Positions 14,294 through 17,294 of a stretch of 17,294 bases of DNA are shown piece after piece. Source of the stretch: an uncultured Eubacteriales bacterium (GTDB lineage Bacteria; Bacillota_I; Bacilli_A; RF39; UBA660). The position numbers and the translations under genes were made by a program. The stretch spans positions 1 through 17,294 of the forward strand of contig ONWZ01000032.1 of assembly GCA_900321645.1 (NCBI GenBank), read 5' to 3'. The notes beneath the pieces were generated by a model. The model was not told the origin of the DNA and ran no database searches. It saw nothing but the letters and a program-made list of their open reading frames with translations. The stretch's first letter is position 1. The number at the start of each line of letters is the position of its first letter.

Positions 14294-14557
14294 TTATACT
14301 GATAATGCCTTTTTTCTTAAAAATAATTGCTTTGTTGATTCACCGCCTTTAATATGCCTAGTTTCGAGATGATCATCCATTATTGCCTTTATTTTTTGGT
14401 ATTTATCATTGTCTATTTTGCTTAAACGTTCTTTTAAATCTTTATGAACAGTGCTTTTACTAACATTAAATACTTTAGCTGTTTCACGAATGGTTTTTTT
14501 AGTCTCAATAATATAATTTGCAATCTCATTGACTCTCTCAATAATTGTTTTACTCAC
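14294..14557 (-). CDS. spoIIID: Sporulation transcriptional regulator SpoIIID
   Basis: An 87-residue helix-turn-helix regulator closely matching Bacillus SpoIIID: TIRETAKVFNVSKSTVHKDLKERL (22-45) is the recognition helix region, and HIKGGESTKQLFLRKK (68-83) is the conserved basic C-terminal part that also contacts DNA. In Bacillus it is made in the mother cell under sigma-E and both activates and represses late sporulation genes. The start codon is GTG, with AGGGGA seven bases upstream. The gene lies 39 bases after spoIIQ and before mbl, the Bacillus order. I found no convincing sigma-E promoter directly upstream; a TATAAT-like sequence is in the gap. Confidence 0.95.
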   Translation of the reverse strand: MSKTIIERVNEIANYIIETKKTIRETAKVFNVSKSTVHKDLKERLSKIDNDKYQKIKAIMDDHLETRHIKGGESTKQLFLRKKALSV

Positions 14558-14596
14558 TTTTATTTCCCCTTTAGTAAATTATATTATTAAGAAATT

Positions 14597-15232
14597 TTAT
14601 AATTCATCAATTGTCTTATTATAACTAGTTTCAGGATCGATATTTTTTCCTTGATATGATAATTCAAAATGAAGATTAGAATCGCTATTATATAGATTAG
14701 AAGTACCACTTTTACCAATTATTTGGCCTTTTAAAACGGTATCATCTTTTTTAACAGTTATTTCCGATAAGCTTTGATAAGTGCTTATAAGATTATTATC
14801 ATGGCGGATTTTAATAGTTTTACCTAATACTTCATTTTCCGATACCTCAATAATGGTACCATCTAGTACTGATACGATATCAAATGCTTCTTTATTTTGA
14901 TAATCAACACCTGAATTTTGCATATAAGTATCTTTATATATAATCAAAGCATTTTCTTGATTTTCTTTTTCGCCATGATAATCATAAAACGGTTTAACCA
15001 ATTTAACATCACCATTAATATATGGTTTTGTTATGGTAACATCAGGGGCAATAACTGGAATATATTCATTATCAGTAACAATTTCTTTGTCAACATATTC
15101 CATATCTTCATTGCTTTCAAAACGACTATTGTTGATAGTTCTTTGAATTAAATACATACTTGTACCAAAAACAATAATTGCTAAGGTATAGATAGCAGGT
15201 ACGACCATTAATTTTAAATTTCTTTTATTCAT
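14597..15232 (-). CDS. spoIIQ: SpoIIQ-type forespore membrane protein with degenerate LytM domain
   Basis: A 211-residue protein with one N-terminal membrane helix (about 8-29) and a C-terminal M23/LytM domain (about 95-205). In spore formers SpoIIQ is made in the forespore and joins SpoIIIAH across the intermembrane space to form the feeding channel and help engulfment. The metallopeptidase motif HxxxD reads Asn106-S-G-V-Asp110, and the HxH motif reads Asn186-L-His188. One zinc ligand and the general base are thus missing, so peptidase activity is unlikely. Bacillus SpoIIQ is also catalytically degenerate. A GTG at 15241 overlaps the AGGTGAG ribosome-binding site, so ATG 15232 is the start. 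The name rests on domain plan and placement between spoIID and spoIIID. Confidence 0.88.
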   Translation of the reverse strand: MNKRNLKLMVVPAIYTLAIIVFGTSMYLIQRTINNSRFESNEDMEYVDKEIVTDNEYIPVIAPDVTITKPYINGDVKLVKPFYDYHGEKENQENALIIYKDTYMQNSGVDYQNKEAFDIVSVLDGTIIEVSENEVLGKTIKIRHDNNLISTYQSLSEITVKKDDTVLKGQIIGKSGTSNLYNSDSNLHFELSYQGKNIDPETSYNKTIDEL

Positions 15233-15285
15233 TTCACTCACCTACTTACATTTTTAACCAAAGTAAAAAATATATACCATTTTTA

Positions 15286-16209
15286 TTAATTTTTTAATTT
15301 TGTTAAAGTAGTATTTTGGTAATAGTGACTGAGAATTTCATTATATGTATAACCCGCTTTAGCCATTCCTAAAGCTCCATATTGACTCATCCCTACCCCA
15401 TGACCATAACCTTTTGTAGTGATACTGACACTATCTCCTTGTAAATTTATTTCAAAATCAGTCGATCTTAGTGATAGTCTACCATAAACATCAGTGCCTT
15501 TAAATTCATAACCATTTATTTTTAAAAGAAGTATCCGATTAGTGGTACTTCTTTTTTCAATATCAATATTTAAATTTTTATTATAAGGAATATTTAGTAA
15601 TTTATAGAATTCAGTTAATTTTAATGTTTTAGTTGTTAGATAAGCCGATGAGACATCTTTATCCCAAGGACTTTCGACACTTTTTAGGTATGGGGCATCG
15701 AAGTCAAAAATACTTTTACTATCTTCAGTATAACCATTACTAGTAGAAAAAAACATTGCATCGACCACTTTATCATCATATGATAAGTATTCATCAATCG
15801 TACTATTTACAGCGCTTCTTAATTTATTAATATTTTTGACATAGTTTAGACCCCAAGCATCTTTTAAATAATTATTGTCTAAGTATACTTGATTCATGAT
15901 ACTATCGACGACATCATAGTCTTTATCCTTGTTATATTCCATCCTTTTTAAAGCATAACTACGAGAAGCTACGGCTTGGGCTTTTAAAGCTTCCATTTCA
16001 AAATTAATAGGCATTTCACCGGCTAAAACACCGACAATATACTCTTCAAGGGGCATTTTTTCAATTTTGTTAGTACTATTTCTTTTTACTCTAATATATC
16101 TAACATTAATATAGTTTAATTCAATTTCTTTATAATTTTTATTGTAAATAAGAACAATAAAAAAAGGAATAAAGATTAATAGTAATATAAAGATTATGAT
16201 TCTTTTCAT
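15286..16209 (-). CDS. spoIID: Stage II sporulation protein D (SpoIID)
   Basis: A 307-residue membrane-anchored lytic transglycosylase that cleaves peptidoglycan glycan strands and drives engulfment with SpoIIM and SpoIIP. One N-terminal membrane helix (3-22) is followed by the SpoIID/LytB domain: MPLEEYIVGVLAGEMP with catalytic-type Glu65, then ALKAQAVASRSYAL (74-87), FFSTSNGYTED (153-163) and GYGHGVGMSQYGA (267-279). All core motifs are intact. AGAAGG precedes ATG 16209. The gene follows ywzB by 27 bases; the murA and ywmB genes that lie between these two in Bacillus are absent. Inferred control is by mother-cell sigma-E, but no clear sigma-E promoter was found. Confidence 0.95.
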   Translation of the reverse strand: MKRIIIFILLLIFIPFFIVLIYNKNYKEIELNYINVRYIRVKRNSTNKIEKMPLEEYIVGVLAGEMPINFEMEALKAQAVASRSYALKRMEYNKDKDYDVVDSIMNQVYLDNNYLKDAWGLNYVKNINKLRSAVNSTIDEYLSYDDKVVDAMFFSTSNGYTEDSKSIFDFDAPYLKSVESPWDKDVSSAYLTTKTLKLTEFYKLLNIPYNKNLNIDIEKRSTTNRILLLKINGYEFKGTDVYGRLSLRSTDFEINLQGDSVSITTKGYGHGVGMSQYGALGMAKAGYTYNEILSHYYQNTTLTKLKN

Positions 16210-16236
16210 ATAACCTTCTTTCTTACTACATTACTC

Positions 16237-16425
16237 CTATTTCAAACTGGTTAAAAAATTAATAATAAAACTCGATGCTAAATATGCTATACCTAATACA
16301 ATTAGGATATAAAGTACTCTTGCTTGATACATACGATTTTTTTTAAAGATACTATTAAGATTAACACTCTCCATCGCCCAAATCGTAAGTGCCAAGACAA
16401 TTAAATATATTAAGAAATTATACAT
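16237..16425 (-). CDS. DUF1146 (YwzB-like) small membrane protein
   Basis: A 62-residue protein with two predicted membrane helices, about 2-19 and 38-58. Between them lies the conserved polar stretch NSIFKKNRMYQARVLYIL, which matches the YwzB family of Firmicutes. Function is unknown in the family, but it is often encoded near spoIID and the ATP synthase operon. The ATG at 16425 overlaps the rpiB stop codon (ATGTATAA), giving an eight-base overlap and likely coupling. An in-frame TTG at 16434 is possible but too close to the ribosome-binding site. It is co-directional with spoIID, 27 bases downstream. Confidence 0.88.
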   Translation of the reverse strand: MYNFLIYLIVLALTIWAMESVNLNSIFKKNRMYQARVLYILIVLGIAYLASSFIINFLTSLK

Positions 16426-16861
16426 TAGTTTCAATATCCTTTATTTTATCGTTTCTTCTTTTATAACGATCGATATTGGTAAATGGTGTTTCGATGAATG
16501 TTTTAATAACTTCTTTCATCAATTCTTCATTCATTTCTTCCGAAATAGCTATGACATTTGCATCATTATGAGCTTTTGATAAAGCTGCTTCACTAACGGT
16601 TGATACTTTAGCGCAGTAGATGCCATGCATTTTATTTAAGGCAATACTCATACCAATACCAGTACCGCAAATAGCGATACCTAAAGTTACTTCATGATTT
16701 AGAACGCCATCACCTAATTTCTTGGCATAATCAGGAAAATCAACTGGTTCTTCAGTATCTGCCCCATAATCAATAACATTATAATCTAAGGCAGTCAAAT
16801 ATTCTGTCAAAAATTGTTTCGCTTTAACACCACGATGGTCATTAGTAATACCTATATTCAT
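16418..16861 (-). CDS. rpiB: Ribose-5-phosphate isomerase B / RpiB-LacA-LacB family sugar-phosphate isomerase
   Basis: A 147-residue cytosolic isomerase interconverting ribulose 5-phosphate and ribose 5-phosphate in the pentose phosphate pathway. Motifs: NDHRG (7-11, usually DHAG), DFPDYA (41-46), the active-site loop AICGTGIGMSIALNK with Cys65, and AHNDANVIAI with His98. These catalytic residues match RpiB. LacA/LacB galactose-6-phosphate isomerases share the fold, but the intact Cys-Gly-Thr-Gly loop and the absence of a LacA/LacB pair favour RpiB. ATG 16861 has AAAGGA eight bases upstream; the ATG at 16870 is too close to it. A sigma-A-like promoter lies at 16895-16923, so this gene probably heads a transcript with ywzB and perhaps spoIID. 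Confidence 0.9.
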   Translation of the reverse strand: MNIGITNDHRGVKAKQFLTEYLTALDYNVIDYGADTEEPVDFPDYAKKLGDGVLNHEVTLGIAICGTGIGMSIALNKMHGIYCAKVSTVSEAALSKAHNDANVIAISEEMNEELMKEVIKTFIETPFTNIDRYKRRNDKIKDIETNV

Positions 16862-16894
16862 ATTAATCATCCTTTCACATAATTATCTAATTTA

Positions 16895-16923
16895 ATCTTA
16901 TAATAGTCATATTATAAAGTCAA
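16895..16923 (-). promoter_or_regulatory. Promoter of rpiB
   Basis: On the minus strand TTGACT (16918-16923) is followed at 17 bases by TAAGAT, or at 15 bases by the better box TATAAG. Either gives a leader of about 30 bases with AAAGGA before ATG 16861. Confidence 0.55.
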
Positions 16924-16958
16924 TGTTTTTGCTTTTTTGGACATTTTTTTGACAAATA

Positions 16959-16983
16959 AAATAGATTACTAGGTAATCTATTT
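16959..16983 (-). terminator. Terminator of the right-edge gene
   Basis: A perfect 11-bp stem (16959-16969 with 16973-16983) with a 3-nt loop is followed on the minus strand by TATTT. The gene's stop codon lies inside the stem. Confidence 0.75.
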
Positions 16984-17294
16984 AGTTTTTACTTTTGTCT
17001 TAGGGTGTTCTTTAGCAAGTGATACGTAATTGTTATAATTTTTTACTGAATTTGTTTTAGCTAATTCAACATGTTCTAAATAATCTTTGATACCTGATTC
17101 GATTAAATCAAGTTGACATCTATCAGCAGTTTCCTTGCTAATTGATCTTACTGATCTAATATCAGCACTAACTTTTGAAGTAATCATGTCTTCGCTTGCC
17201 GCTAAAGTTATTTTTTCTTTTGTAACTAATTCAATAATTTGACCATTCTCTTCTTTAGCAATAACCGCGATTGGTGCTAAACGGGCATTTCTTA
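16978..17294 (-). CDS. Unrecognised protein, C-terminal part (5' end beyond window)
   Basis: The frame is open across the window edge, so the ATG at 17187 is internal; the visible 104 residues start RNARLAPIAVIAKEENGQ. I do not recognise the family. A short hydrophobic strand (RLAPIAVIA) and a strand-like segment (QIIELVTKEKITLAA) are followed by about 50 residues that look helical and charged (ADIRSVRSISKETADRCQLDLIESGIKDYLEHVELAK), then a lysine-rich tail ending KVKTK. No membrane helix is visible in this part. It ends in a terminator, so it is transcribed separately from rpiB. Confidence 0.7.
   Translation of the reverse strand, partial: RNARLAPIAVIAKEENGQIIELVTKEKITLAASEDMITSKVSADIRSVRSISKETADRCQLDLIESGIKDYLEHVELAKTNSVKNYNNYVSLAKEHPKTKVKTK

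Noticed and set aside
15249..15277. GTATA plus GTTAAAAATG on the minus strand, resembling a sigma-F forespore promoter for spoIIQ
   Set aside because: The elements and biology fit loosely, but the implied transcription start (about 15242) would fall inside the AGGTGAG ribosome-binding site, and the spacing is short.
16260..16287. GCATATT on the minus strand inside the ywzB-like gene, resembling a sigma-E -35 for spoIID
   Set aside because: No acceptable sigma-E -10 follows at 13-14 bases; a seven-base match alone is expected by chance in AT-rich DNA.
1..17294. CRISPR array, insertion sequence or prophage genes
   Set aside because: No regularly spaced repeats, transposase, integrase or phage structural genes were found on either strand.

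Overview
The window is AT-rich, low-GC Gram-positive (Firmicutes/Bacilli-type) chromosome. Shine-Dalgarno sites are strong (AAGGAGG, AGGTGA), sigma-A-like promoters are present, and tryptophan is encoded by TGG. None of the 20 readable genes ends in TGA (15 TAA, 5 TAG). A sporulation block (spoIID, spoIIQ, spoIIID) beside an mreB-type gene points to an endospore-forming lineage. The base composition and absence of TGA stops suggest, by inference, a deep-branching uncultured Bacilli/Erysipelotrichia/RF39-like organism near the root of the Mollicutes. No species can be named from sequence alone.

Layout. Positions 1-5864 are on the minus strand: ybaK-like deacylase (cut by the window edge) preceded by a CinA C-terminal-type amidohydrolase; a two-gene heterodimeric ABC exporter with its own promoter and terminator; and a patatin-like phospholipase with a near-consensus promoter. 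Positions 5956-13249 are on the plus strand: a tRNA-Thr(GGU) gene, a YefM/YoeB-type toxin-antitoxin module, two unrecognised genes, a short leader ORF with a terminator hairpin, a 682-aa duplicated metallophosphoesterase, a PcrA/UvrD helicase, a VanY-type D,D-carboxypeptidase and a membrane-anchored thioredoxin-like protein. A bidirectional terminator at 13225-13261 separates this block from the minus-strand block 13260-17294: an unrecognised partial gene, rpiB, ywzB-like (DUF1146), spoIID, spoIIQ, spoIIID and mbl/mreB.

How the genes fit together. The minus-strand block on the right keeps the Bacillus order ywzB-spoIID-spoIIQ-spoIIID-mbl in compressed form. Its products serve engulfment (SpoIID wall hydrolase, SpoIIQ channel/LytM protein), mother-cell gene control (SpoIIID) and cell shape (Mbl). 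The carboxypeptidase next to it is also a wall-peptide enzyme. The stretch from 6064 to 7833, next to the tRNA, looks like accessory cargo.

The most unusual items are: a metallophosphoesterase made of two tandem copies, the first with most metal ligands lost; a 16-codon leader ORF whose terminator abuts that gene's ribosome-binding site; a toxin-antitoxin cassette with an inverted repeat filling its promoter spacer and near-identical hairpin terminators on both sides; a tRNA-Thr with C in place of the near-universal T-loop position 55; and the total absence of TGA stops.
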